NCBI GenBank assembly: GCA_004553495.1
Contig: SFLE01000005.1
Location: 1-62,083 of the forward strand
DNA from: Clostridiales bacterium
GTDB taxonomy: Bacteria > Bacillota > Clostridia > Oscillospirales > Oscillospiraceae
Length of the DNA: 62,083 nt
Reading direction: 5' to 3'
Part shown: positions 33,757 through 41,624 of the stretch, one piece after another
Layout: each line of letters opens with the position of its first letter
Position numbering within the stretch: position 1 is the first letter of the stretch
The notes under the pieces: model-generated
What the model was told of the DNA's origin: nothing
Seen by the model: the letters and a program-made list of their open reading frames with translations, nothing else
The model's database searches: none
Made by a program: the position numbers and the translations under genes

Positions 33757-34004
33757 ATAAATACCTCCGTGAATGTTCCGTCGTCACGCTGGAGAAACAC
33801 CTTCCCCTGCATGAGCCCTTCCCTGCGCAGCAGCGCTGCCGCCGCTGTTGCCTTATGCTGAGAGACACTGACGCTGTAGCTGCATCCGCTGCCGCTCAGT
33901 CCGGCAGGAGCTTTTTTTATCGTGGCAGATATTGCATTTTTCTCAAGAGCTCTTGCCGCTGACTGGGCATAAGTCAGCGACCGGCACATAAATATATAGC
34001 GCAT
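33753..34004 (-). CDS. DUF3343 family protein, putative Se/S carrier
   Basis: 83 residues. Small alpha/beta protein with the N-terminal MRYIFMCRSLTYAQSAARALEKN typical of DUF3343, and one cysteine in the GLSGSGCSYSVSV loop near residue 41 in addition to Cys7. Such proteins are annotated as putative Se/S carriers and often accompany cysteine desulfurase-like genes, as here, where the downstream gene overlaps it by 4 bases. GGGG precedes ATG 34004 by about 8 bases. Confidence 0.8.
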   Translation of the reverse strand: MRYIFMCRSLTYAQSAARALEKNAISATIKKAPAGLSGSGCSYSVSVSQHKATAAAALLRREGLMQGKVFLQRDDGTFTEVFI

Positions 34005-34063
34005 AGTGATCCCCTTCGTTTTTTCTATATTCTATGCGCCGAGAACTACTCCTGTTAAAACAA

Positions 34064-34085
34064 CAGACAGCCATACGGCTGTCTG
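34064..34085 (-). terminator. Terminator after ispF
   Basis: A perfect 9-bp stem (CAGACAGCC with its complement) and 4-nt loop, 8 bp past the ispF stop, followed by TTGTTTT on the minus strand. Confidence 0.8.
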
Positions 34086-34093
34086 CGAGGTAT

Positions 34094-34561
34094 TCAGTTT
34101 ATAAGCACAACGGCATGCGCCGCAATGCCGAGCCCCTGACCGGTGAAGCCGAGGTGCTCCTCCGTAGTGGCTTTTACGCTGACACAGCTTATATCTATCC
34201 CGAGGGTCTCTGCATAAGCCGCGCGCATGGCGCCGATATACGGCTTCAGCTTGGGCATTTGCGCAATGACGGTGCAGTCAACATTCGAGATGCTGAAGCC
34301 CTTGCTCTTGAGGGTATCTACGACCTGCCTGAGCATTCCGATGCTGTTTGCATTGAGGTATTTATCGTCGTTGTCCGGAAACATACCGCCAATATCGCCC
34401 AATGCGGCAGCCCCGAGCAGCGCATCCATAAGCGCATGAGTAAGCACATCGGCATCGGAGTGCCCTAAAAGTCCCTTTTCGTAGGGAATCTTTACGCCGC
34501 CGAGGATGAGGTCTCTACCCTCGACGAGCTTGTGAACATCGTAACCGTGCCCGATACGCAT
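34094..34561 (-). CDS. ispF: 2-C-methyl-D-erythritol 2,4-cyclodiphosphate synthase
   Basis: 155 residues. MEP-pathway enzyme. Metal ligands are D8 and H10 (GYDVHKL) and the His in LLGHSDADVLTHALMDALLGA; ATTEEHLGFTGQGLGIAAHAVVL ends the protein. Starts directly after the ispD stop codon. The ispD-ispF pair is common, and the terminator just downstream closes the carD-ispD-ispF transcript. Confidence 0.97.
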   Translation of the reverse strand: MRIGHGYDVHKLVEGRDLILGGVKIPYEKGLLGHSDADVLTHALMDALLGAAALGDIGGMFPDNDDKYLNANSIGMLRQVVDTLKSKGFSISNVDCTVIAQMPKLKPYIGAMRAAYAETLGIDISCVSVKATTEEHLGFTGQGLGIAAHAVVLIN

Positions 34562-35302
34562 TTACTTGCCGCTCCTTTCCGCGAGGATACCCTCGGCAAT
34601 GTACAGATCCCGCGCAGTCGTGAGCTTAATGTTATCGGCATCGCCGGCAACTACAGTGACCTTATATCCGAGAGCCTCTACAGCCGAACAGTCGTCGGTT
34701 AGCTTTGTGCCCTTTTCCTGTGCCTTGGCAAGCGATACCTTTATCATTTCTGCCATAAAGACCTGAGGGGTCTGCATAAGCGCGACAAGCTCGCGCTGCG
34801 GAGTTTCGGTTACAACGCCCTTGGAATTAAGTATTCTGACCGTGTCGGTAGAGGTTACTGCAGGAGCTGCGGCACCGTGGATCTGCGCTGAGTGTACCAC
34901 TCTGCCGATGAGATTATCGCTCAGGAAAGGTCTTGCACCATCGTGAATTGCGATAAGCGTTGCTTTTTCGCTGACATTGTTTACGCCGATGAGCGACGAC
35001 TCAAGCCTTGTTTTGCCGCCGAGCACTACTCTGCTTGCCTTACTTATGCCATAGTTGTGGCATATATCGGCAATTTCCTGAAGCCTTTCATATTTAGTCA
35101 CGACTACTATCTCGTCGATGCAGTCGGAGCTTTCGAGCGCCATAAGCGTATGCGCTATGACGGGCTTTCCGCCGATGGGCATGAGAATCTTATCCCTGCC
35201 CATGCGCTGTGAATTGCCGGCAGCAAGCACCACCGCAGAGCAAAAATGCTCGTTTCCGGACTTTATCTTAAAAAGCTTGTTGATATTATCAATAATAGAC
35301 AT
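34562..35302 (-). CDS. ispD: 2-C-methyl-D-erythritol 4-phosphate cytidylyltransferase
   Basis: 246 residues. Transfers CMP to methylerythritol phosphate. The nucleotide-binding AAGNSQRMGRDK begins near residue 27, after an N-terminal extension (MSIIDNINKLFKIKSGNEHFCSAVVL) of about 20 residues beyond most homologues. IHDGARPFLS and TDDCSAVEALG are conserved. AAGGCGG precedes the ATG. Lies between carD and ispF. Confidence 0.95.
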   Translation of the reverse strand: MSIIDNINKLFKIKSGNEHFCSAVVLAAGNSQRMGRDKILMPIGGKPVIAHTLMALESSDCIDEIVVVTKYERLQEIADICHNYGISKASRVVLGGKTRLESSLIGVNNVSEKATLIAIHDGARPFLSDNLIGRVVHSAQIHGAAAPAVTSTDTVRILNSKGVVTETPQRELVALMQTPQVFMAEMIKVSLAKAQEKGTKLTDDCSAVEALGYKVTVVAGDADNIKLTTARDLYIAEGILAERSGK

Positions 35303-35314
35303 GACTTCACCGCC

Positions 35315-35788
35315 TTACAATGATGCATACAGCCGCTGCTCAACGCCGTCGTAATCCGTTTCGGTCGCTATAACGAGCTCGGAAATGAGTATCTGCTTTG
35401 CGGAATGGAGCATTTTGCGCTCACCTGTGGACAAGCCGCGCTCGTTATCCCTGCACATCAGCCCCTTAACGACCGATGCAACATCAAGGAGGTTGCCGCT
35501 TTTTATCTTATCCATATTTTCACGATAGCGTTTATTCCAATTCTGAGTCATTGAGACTTCAAGCTCTTTAAAAGACTCAAAAATATTTTCGGCTTCGCTT
35601 TTCGAGATTATCGACCTGACGCCGATATTCTCGCAGCCGGCAACTGGCACCATAACAACCATGTCGCCCACAGGCAGTTTAAGGACATAGTAGTCCCGCT
35701 GCTGACCGCTTATCTTCTTAGTAACAACACTTTCTATAACGCCGGCACCGTGCATGGGGTGAACGATATAATCCCCGATCTGAAACAA
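35315..35788 (-). CDS. carD: CarD-family transcription regulator
   Basis: 157 residues. N-terminal RNA polymerase-interacting domain starting MFQIGDYIVHPMHGAGVIESV and a helical C-terminal domain (MTQNWNKRYRENMDKIKSGN). CarD/CdnL proteins stabilise open promoter complexes, notably at rRNA promoters. The start is TTG at 35788 with AAGGAGG 8 bases upstream. Upstream neighbour of ispD and ispF; this carD-ispD-ispF order recurs in Gram-positive bacteria. Confidence 0.93.
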   Translation of the reverse strand: MFQIGDYIVHPMHGAGVIESVVTKKISGQQRDYYVLKLPVGDMVVMVPVAGCENIGVRSIISKSEAENIFESFKELEVSMTQNWNKRYRENMDKIKSGNLLDVASVVKGLMCRDNERGLSTGERKMLHSAKQILISELVIATETDYDGVEQRLYASL

Positions 35789-35820
35789 GACGACTCCTCC
35801 TTAACTGTTTTCTTAATCTA

Positions 35821-35849
35821 ATTATACACAAAATGTTGTTTTTTTGCAA
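35821..35849 (-). promoter_or_regulatory. Sigma-A promoter of carD-ispD-ispF
   Basis: TTGCAA (35844-35849), 17-bp spacer, TATAAT (35821-35826) on the minus strand, about 30 bp before the carD ribosome-binding site. Confidence 0.88.
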
Positions 35850-35884
35850 GAAGATTAACGGGTTTCCTTTGATATTTCAATGAA

Positions 35885-35914
35885 AATAGCCTGCCGCACA
35901 TGCAGCAGGCTATT
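35885..35914 (-). terminator. Terminator after ispH-S1
   Basis: A 10-bp stem (AATAGCCTGC with its complement) and 10-nt loop, 17 bp past the stop codon, followed by TTTTCATTG. Moderately strong. It separates this gene from the carD promoter. Confidence 0.75.
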
Positions 35915-35931
35915 ACATTGAGTTGAATTTA

Positions 35932-37968
35932 TCAGTCTTCGACTATCTCGCCCTTGGCTTCGCCGTCAGCGGAAACCTCGTAAATAAGAGCATCCTCGCC
36001 GTTATCCTCGACCTTGGGAACCTCTACCTCAGCGGCAGCGGGCTCCGCAAGTGCGCGGATGGAAAGGGAGATCTTGTGGTTTTCCGTGTCGATAGCGGTG
36101 ATCTTCGCCTCGACGACATCGCCGACGGAGAGAACCTCTTCGGGCTTACCGATGCGGCGGTTTGCTATCTGGGAAATGTGAATAAGACCATCAACGCCGG
36201 GCAGGACCTCAGCAAATGCGCCGAAGGTCATGAGCTTTACGATCTTGACCTCAACAGTGTCGCCGACATTGTAATTGGTGGTGAACTTGACCCAGGGATT
36301 CTCGTTGGGATCCTTGTAGCCGAGGGATATCTTGCGCTTTTCCTTGTCGAAGTTTATGACATAGACATCGACCTCGTCGCCGATCTTGAACATCTCGGCA
36401 GGATTCTTGATGCGGCTCCAGCTCATCTCGGAGACATGGACCATACCGTCGATGCCGCCGATGTCAACAAATGCACCGTAGCTGGTCATGGACTTTACGA
36501 CACCGTGATACTTCTTGCCGACCTCCATCTCGTTCCAGATGGCCTCTGCCCTCTCGCGGCGCTCCTTCTGAGCGACGGCACGGATGGAACCGACAACGCG
36601 CTTGCGGCCGCGGTTGACCTCGGTGATCTTAACGCGGACCTTCTGCTTGAGGAGCTGGTTCATGTCTGCTTCCTTGGGCAGACCGGACTGCGATGCGGGA
36701 ACGAATACGCGAACGCCCTTGACATTGACGACAACGCCGCCCTTGTTTATCTCGGTAACGGTACCCTCGAGGAACTCGCCGCTATCAACGGCTTCCTCAA
36801 CTGCGGTCCAGCTCTTAGCTGCGTCAAGACGCTTCTTGGAGAGCATAACGGTACCTTCAACATCGTTTACGCGGACAACGACTGCCTCGATAGTATCGCC
36901 GACCTTGACAGCGTCTTCGACCTTGATGCCGTCGTCGGTGAACTCGGTGGTGGGAATGAAGCCTGAATACTTGGTGCCGATATCGACACTGACTTCAGTG
37001 CCGGTAATAGCAACGACATAACCGGTTACCTTATCTCCATTATATATAGTCTTGATGGATTCCTCCAGCATTTCGTCGAAGGACATCTCCTTCTCTTCTG
37101 CTGCAGCTGCATCAATTTTGATTTCTTCGCTCATCTTATTACTTACCTCCTTAATTATCCATGCAGGCGTGGAAGCTCCGGCAGTCAGCCCGACGGTTTT
37201 GACATCGGAAAACGCGCTCATATCCAACTCGTCCGCATTTGCGACGAACTGAACTCTGGGACAATGCTCGCTGCAAATCGCCGCGAGATGAACGCTGTTT
37301 GCACTGTGTTTTCCGCCGATGACCACCATTGCGTCGCACTCAGCCGCCAATTTTGCAGCCTCTTCCTGACGCATGGATGTCGCACCACATATTGTATCAA
37401 AGATTTGAAGATTTGTACATCTTTTTTTTAAGAAATTCGCACATTCGGTAAAATTACTACGAGTCTGGGTAGTTTGGACTACCATCGTTATAGGTTTATC
37501 CAACAAATCGCCGGATTTTTCGCACCATTGCTGCAATTGCTCCGCATTTTCGCATATAACGCAGTCGGTGCACCAGCCCTTTACGGCCTCCACCTCGGGG
37601 TGTCCGTGCATACCGATTATGGCGACGAACCGTCCATCGCGCTGAGCCTCAGATACGAGCTCATGTATGCGCTTTACCTTTGGGCAGGTGGCATCGGTTA
37701 TGATGGCGTTTTTCCCGAGCAGCTCGTCATATATAGCTTTTGAAACACCGTGCGAGCGAATTAAAACACGCCCGCCATCGGGCAGCATATCCGGACTGTC
37801 TATAACCTTGAGCCCTCGCTTTGACAGATACTCAACAACATCGTCGTTATGAATGAGCTGACCGAGGGAATAGGCTTTCCCATCCTCCAGCATTTTCTGC
37901 GCCATATCCACAGAACGGCTGACGCCGAAGCAAAATCCGGCGCTCTTTGCAACGATAAACCTCTCCAT
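35932..37968 (-). CDS. ispH: IspH (LytB) fused to ribosomal protein S1-like domains
   Basis: 678 residues. Residues 1 to about 285 form 4-hydroxy-3-methylbut-2-enyl diphosphate reductase, the last MEP-pathway step, with its three 4Fe-4S cysteines in GFCFGV (C13), ATCPKV and TICGATS. After an acidic linker (EEIKIDAAAAEEKE) four S1 RNA-binding repeats follow; the last two (GVVKSMTSYGAFVDIGGIDG, KIVKLMTFGAFAEVLPGVDG) are the most canonical. The acidic tail is typical of S1. Such fusions are known in Clostridia and Negativicutes. The start at 37968 shares a base with the cmk stop. Confidence 0.96.
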   Translation of the reverse strand: MERFIVAKSAGFCFGVSRSVDMAQKMLEDGKAYSLGQLIHNDDVVEYLSKRGLKVIDSPDMLPDGGRVLIRSHGVSKAIYDELLGKNAIITDATCPKVKRIHELVSEAQRDGRFVAIIGMHGHPEVEAVKGWCTDCVICENAEQLQQWCEKSGDLLDKPITMVVQTTQTRSNFTECANFLKKRCTNLQIFDTICGATSMRQEEAAKLAAECDAMVVIGGKHSANSVHLAAICSEHCPRVQFVANADELDMSAFSDVKTVGLTAGASTPAWIIKEVSNKMSEEIKIDAAAAEEKEMSFDEMLEESIKTIYNGDKVTGYVVAITGTEVSVDIGTKYSGFIPTTEFTDDGIKVEDAVKVGDTIEAVVVRVNDVEGTVMLSKKRLDAAKSWTAVEEAVDSGEFLEGTVTEINKGGVVVNVKGVRVFVPASQSGLPKEADMNQLLKQKVRVKITEVNRGRKRVVGSIRAVAQKERRERAEAIWNEMEVGKKYHGVVKSMTSYGAFVDIGGIDGMVHVSEMSWSRIKNPAEMFKIGDEVDVYVINFDKEKRKISLGYKDPNENPWVKFTTNYNVGDTVEVKIVKLMTFGAFAEVLPGVDGLIHISQIANRRIGKPEEVLSVGDVVEAKITAIDTENHKISLSIRALAEPAAAEVEVPKVEDNGEDALIYEVSADGEAKGEIVED

Positions 37969-38654
37969 TACCGTTTTACCGCCTGTCTGCCTGTTTTCTC
38001 CGATATGAGCCCGCACACGGCTTCAATGCTCTGCCCGAGGGTGTTCCCGCTCGTGTCCAAAAGAACGGCATCATCCGCAGGCTTGAGCGGAGCGGCTGCG
38101 CGCGCAGTGTCCTGCTCATCGCGCTTTATCATATCAGCCAGCACTTCGTCAAAGCTGCACTCTACGCCCTTGGCGGTAAGCTCGTCATAGCGGCGGCGTG
38201 CTCTGTCCTCGGCGTCGGCGGTGAGGAATATCTTAAGGTCGGCATCCGGCAGAATAACGGTGCCGATGTCTCTGCCGTCCATTATAACATCATGCTCACG
38301 GGCCATGCTGCGCTGCATTTCAACCAAAAATGCGCGCACCTCAGGTATGGCGGATACTTTAGATGCAAGCATGGATACCTCAGGCAGTCTTATATCCCGG
38401 GAAACATCGTTCCCGTCGAGGTACATCCGCTGCTCTCCCGCATCGTTATACATCATTTTTATGCTGAGCTTTGGCAGCATTTCTACAACTGCGGCGCTAT
38501 TATCGGCATCAATGCCGTATAGCTTGGAGGCAAGCCCTATGGTTCTGTAGATAGCTCCGGTGTCAACATAAATGAAGCCGTAAAGCTCGGCTGCCTTGCG
38601 GGATATGGTGCTTTTGCCCGCACCGGAGGGACCGTCAATTGCAACAGAAATCAT
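37968..38654 (-). CDS. cmk: Cytidylate kinase
   Basis: 228 residues. Phosphorylates CMP and dCMP. Walker A DGPSGAGKSTIS at residues 7-18, and DGRDIGTVILPDADLKIFLTAD with RARRRYDEL in the lid region. ATG 38654. The cmk-ispH-S1 order matches the Firmicutes and proteobacterial habit of cmk next to rpsA. Lies 12 bp downstream of the BaiN-type gene. Confidence 0.96.
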   Translation of the reverse strand: MISVAIDGPSGAGKSTISRKAAELYGFIYVDTGAIYRTIGLASKLYGIDADNSAAVVEMLPKLSIKMMYNDAGEQRMYLDGNDVSRDIRLPEVSMLASKVSAIPEVRAFLVEMQRSMAREHDVIMDGRDIGTVILPDADLKIFLTADAEDRARRRYDELTAKGVECSFDEVLADMIKRDEQDTARAAAPLKPADDAVLLDTSGNTLGQSIEAVCGLISEKTGRQAVKR

Positions 38655-38666
38655 TGTTTACCCATC

Positions 38667-39896
38667 CTATATAGAATTTGCGGCAACGAATGCCGTTGAC
38701 CATGCTATTTGCAGATTAAAGCCGCCGGTGTATGCATCAAGGTCCATTACCTCACCGGCAAAGTACAGCCCATCGACGAGCTTTGACTCCATAGTTCGCG
38801 GGTTTATCTCCTTTGTGGACACTCCGCCTGAGGTGACTATCGCCTCGTCTATCGGGCGCGGCGAGCTCACGCTGACCGGAAACTCCTTGAACAGGCGCAA
38901 AAGCTCGTGCCGCTGCTGGCGGGTTATGGAGTTTACCTTTTCGTCGGCAGGTATGCCGGATAGCTTGACGAGCACCGGTATCATAGTCTTACCGGCGAGA
39001 TCGCACAGCGCATTTGCAAAATCACGGTTGGCGTACTTTTCAAAGTCGCGCAGCAGACGCGCGTCAAGCTTTTTCTCATCCAGTGCCGGTTTAAGATCAA
39101 TGCTCAGCCGGTACTTTGCGCTGCCCCAATTACGCATATGCGAGCTTGCAGACAGCACGAGCGGTCCGCTGACTCCGAAATGCGTAAAGAGCATTTCGCC
39201 AAGCTCTCTGTATATGAGTTTATCGTTTTCATACGCCGACAGGGTGACATTTTTAAGCGAAAAGCCCTGCATTTCGGCGCAGTACTCATCCTCGCTCTCA
39301 AGCGGAACGAGCGAGGGGCGGCACGGCGTTATGCTGTGCCCCAGCTCCTTTGCAAGGCGATACCCAGCCCCCGCAGAGCCGGTCAGCGGGTATGACATAC
39401 CGCCTGTGCTGATAACGGCGGCACGGCAGCTAATTCTGCCGCCGTCGGTCTCAACGCCGCAGACCTGACCGTTTTCGGTGAGCACGCGCACCGCGCTGCT
39501 GCGCACATGGCGCGCTCCCGCGCGGGTGAGCCATCGCGTGAGCGTTCCCGCAACATCGTTGGCATTATCAGACACCGGAAAAACGCGGTTTCCGCGCTCG
39601 GTCTTTAGCTTCAGACCATGGCTTTCAAACAGCTCCATAGTATCGCGCGGAGAAAGGCGGTTGAGCGCACTATACAGAAACCTTCCGTCGCCGGGTATAT
39701 TATTCAAAAATTCTTTTATATCGCAGTTATTTGTGACATTGCAGCGTCCCTTGCCGGTTATGCGCACTTTTCTGCCGAGGACCTTGTTAGGCTCAAGCAG
39801 GATGACATCAAGTCCCCGCTCGGCTGCAACGGCGCTGCACATCATTCCTGCGGCACCGCCGCCGATGATAACCGCGTCAGCTTTCATACCGCTCAT
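38667..39896 (-). CDS. BaiN/HI0933-family NAD(P)/FAD-dependent oxidoreductase
   Basis: 409 residues. FAD-binding VIIGGGAAGMMCSAVAAERG near residues 9-28, the conserved GRKVRITGKGRCNVTNN and the C-terminal GLYFAGEVMDLDAYTGGFNLQIAWSTA in pieces identify the family. BaiN was described as acting on bile acid intermediates, but most members, which sit next to cmk, are of unknown physiological role. ATG 39896 overlaps the rpiR stop (ATGA); ATG 39887 is an alternative. Follows the regulator gene directly. Confidence 0.9.
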   Translation of the reverse strand: MSGMKADAVIIGGGAAGMMCSAVAAERGLDVILLEPNKVLGRKVRITGKGRCNVTNNCDIKEFLNNIPGDGRFLYSALNRLSPRDTMELFESHGLKLKTERGNRVFPVSDNANDVAGTLTRWLTRAGARHVRSSAVRVLTENGQVCGVETDGGRISCRAAVISTGGMSYPLTGSAGAGYRLAKELGHSITPCRPSLVPLESEDEYCAEMQGFSLKNVTLSAYENDKLIYRELGEMLFTHFGVSGPLVLSASSHMRNWGSAKYRLSIDLKPALDEKKLDARLLRDFEKYANRDFANALCDLAGKTMIPVLVKLSGIPADEKVNSITRQQRHELLRLFKEFPVSVSSPRPIDEAIVTSGGVSTKEINPRTMESKLVDGLYFAGEVMDLDAYTGGFNLQIAWSTAFVAANSI

Positions 39897-40768
39897 GTAT
39901 TCTGAATATGCTCTGTCCGCTCATAGACATCATGCTCAGACCATATGGTTTCAAGTCTCTCAAATGTTTTGGACAGATTGTCCTTGTTCTTTATGCCGAC
40001 CGCAACGATTATCGCATTTATAAGGCTCATGGGCGCAACGAGCGAGTCAAGGAAAGAAACCATGTCGCTTTTGGCATGAAGGCACACATCGGAAATGCCG
40101 TTTAAAGGCGATGCAGGTCCGTCAGTTATTGCGGCGGTCATTGCGCCCATTTTCTTTGCAAACTCCATGGCATCGACCGTGTGGCTCGAATAGCGCGGAA
40201 AGCTTATTGCTATAAACAGATCGCCTTCGCCTATTCTGATTATCTGCTCGTAGACCTCGCTCGCGGCGGTGTCGTGAATTACATTGACATTGCTGCGGAG
40301 CAGATTGAGATACAGTCCGAGGAATGTTGCAAGTGAGGTCGATGTCCTCATACCGACGATGTATATGTTTTTCGCGTTTATGATAGAATCAATGAACTTG
40401 TTGAAGTTATCCTGTTCGAGCACATCCAGAGTAGCCTGGAGATTCTGCATATCGCTTGCTATTATCGAGCGCACGACATCATTATCGTTTATCATGCTCT
40501 TGGCGACCTCAATACGCTGCACCGAGGTCAGGCGGTTTCGGATCATCTCCTGAAGTGCCTTACGCATACTCGGATAGCCGTCATAGCCAAGCTCGGCCGC
40601 AAATCGAACGACCGTTGACTCGCTGACGCCGACTATTTTGCCGAGCCTTCCGGCAGTCATAAACGCGGCTTTGTCATAGTTATTGAGAATGTACTTTGCT
40701 ATAGTTTTCTGACCCTTTGAGAATTTGCTGCCGCCTCTGGCAAGCACTTTGAGAAGATCGTTTTCCAT
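39893..40768 (-). CDS. RpiR/MurR-family transcription regulator
   Basis: 291 residues. N-terminal helix-turn-helix (about 15-75, KIVGVSESTVVRFAAELGYDGYPSMRK) and a C-terminal SIS sugar-phosphate-binding domain (from about 110, NIYIVGMRTSTSLATFLGLYL, ISFPRYSSHTVDAMEFAKKMGA). ATG 40768 is chosen because GGAG lies 9 bases upstream; two earlier in-frame ATGs overlap that site. No sugar genes are adjacent, so the ligand and targets are unknown. Overlaps the flavoprotein gene downstream. Confidence 0.9.
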   Translation of the reverse strand: MENDLLKVLARGGSKFSKGQKTIAKYILNNYDKAAFMTAGRLGKIVGVSESTVVRFAAELGYDGYPSMRKALQEMIRNRLTSVQRIEVAKSMINDNDVVRSIIASDMQNLQATLDVLEQDNFNKFIDSIINAKNIYIVGMRTSTSLATFLGLYLNLLRSNVNVIHDTAASEVYEQIIRIGEGDLFIAISFPRYSSHTVDAMEFAKKMGAMTAAITDGPASPLNGISDVCLHAKSDMVSFLDSLVAPMSLINAIIVAVGIKNKDNLSKTFERLETIWSEHDVYERTEHIQNT

Positions 40769-40799
40769 ATCGTTCATCTCCATTTAAAACATAAACCAC

Positions 40800-40828
40800 A
40801 TTTTACTGTCTATTTGTCCGAAATGCAA
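40800..40828 (-). promoter_or_regulatory. Sigma-A promoter of rpiR
   Basis: TTGCAT (40823-40828), 17-bp spacer, TAAAAT (40800-40805) on the minus strand, about 30 bp before the start codon. Confidence 0.8.
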
Positions 40829-40843
40829 TAGCAATTTGCAATT

Positions 40844-40887
40844 TTTTTGCCCCGCACTTGCAAAAAAGCAGAGCTGCGGGGCAAAAA
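40844..40887. repeat. Inverted repeat between rluB and rpiR
   Basis: Perfect 13-bp arms (40844-40856 and 40875-40887; TTTTTGCCCCGCA and its complement) with an 18-nt loop. Downstream of rluB it should act as its terminator, but the T and A runs are inside the stem, and no free T tract follows the stem on the minus strand. A terminator of reduced efficiency, or an operator for the adjacent rpiR promoter, are both possible. Confidence 0.6.
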
Positions 40888-40922
40888 GCTAAAACTTTTA
40901 AAGTATTAAAACTTCTTTTTCA

Positions 40923-41624
40923 TTATACATCTTGCAATTCTTCCGGCGTGAGGTACCTCCAATGCCCCGACTTCAGGTCGCCCAAAAGCAGCTTTCCCTC
41001 CGCAACTCGCTTGAGTCGGGTAAGCTTTAGACCGGCAATATCGCACATTTTTCGTATCTGACGGTTCCGTCCCTCGTGAATTACTATCTCGAGCACGGTG
41101 CAATCGCCGTCTCTGCCGATGACACTGACCTGAGCGGGCCGTATCACATATCCGTCGATGCTGAGCCTGCTCTGCATGACGCTGAGCTCCCGCTCGGTGC
41201 AATCGCCGCTTATCCATGCATGGTATGTCTTATTCGTATCCGACGACGGGTGCATCATTCGGTTGGCAAACTCGCCGTCATCGGTCATGATGAGCAGACC
41301 TTCCGAGTACATATCCAGCCGCCCGACCGGATACAGCCTTACGCCCGCATCTCTGACGAGCTCGCTTACGCAATGACGGTTCTTTTCATCGCTGAGCGTT
41401 GTAACATAGCCGCGCGGCTTATTAAGGATTATATATGTACACCGCGCCGGACGAGCTATGAGCTCGCCGTCGATGCGAACATCGTCGGTATCCGGATCGG
41501 CGCTGTCTCCGAGCTGAGCCATGAGCCCGTTAACGGTGACGCGCCCTTCACGGAGCATACCCTCAGCCTTGCGACGCGAGGTCACGCCCGCCGCCGATAT
41601 TATTTTCTGCAATCTCTGCTTCAT
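40923..41624 (-). CDS. rluB: 23S rRNA pseudouridine synthase RluB-type
   Basis: 233 residues. N-terminal S4 domain (RLQKIISAAGVTSRRKAEGMLREGRVTVNG in pieces) and RsuA/RluB catalytic domain with PVGRLDMYSEGLLIMTDDGEF, where the Asp is catalytic. IHEGRNRQIRKMCDIAGL is conserved. ATG 41624 overlaps the carboxypeptidase stop by 4 bases. In B. subtilis the dacB-spmA-spmB-rluB order is similar; spmA and spmB are missing here. Confidence 0.93.
   Translation of the reverse strand: MKQRLQKIISAAGVTSRRKAEGMLREGRVTVNGLMAQLGDSADPDTDDVRIDGELIARPARCTYIILNKPRGYVTTLSDEKNRHCVSELVRDAGVRLYPVGRLDMYSEGLLIMTDDGEFANRMMHPSSDTNKTYHAWISGDCTERELSVMQSRLSIDGYVIRPAQVSVIGRDGDCTVLEIVIHEGRNRQIRKMCDIAGLKLTRLKRVAEGKLLLGDLKSGHWRYLTPEELQDV

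Noticed and set aside
35923..36966. A 347-residue open frame on the plus strand
   Set aside because: Antisense shadow of the S1 domains of the IspH-S1 gene; no ribosome-binding site, biased composition, no family resemblance.
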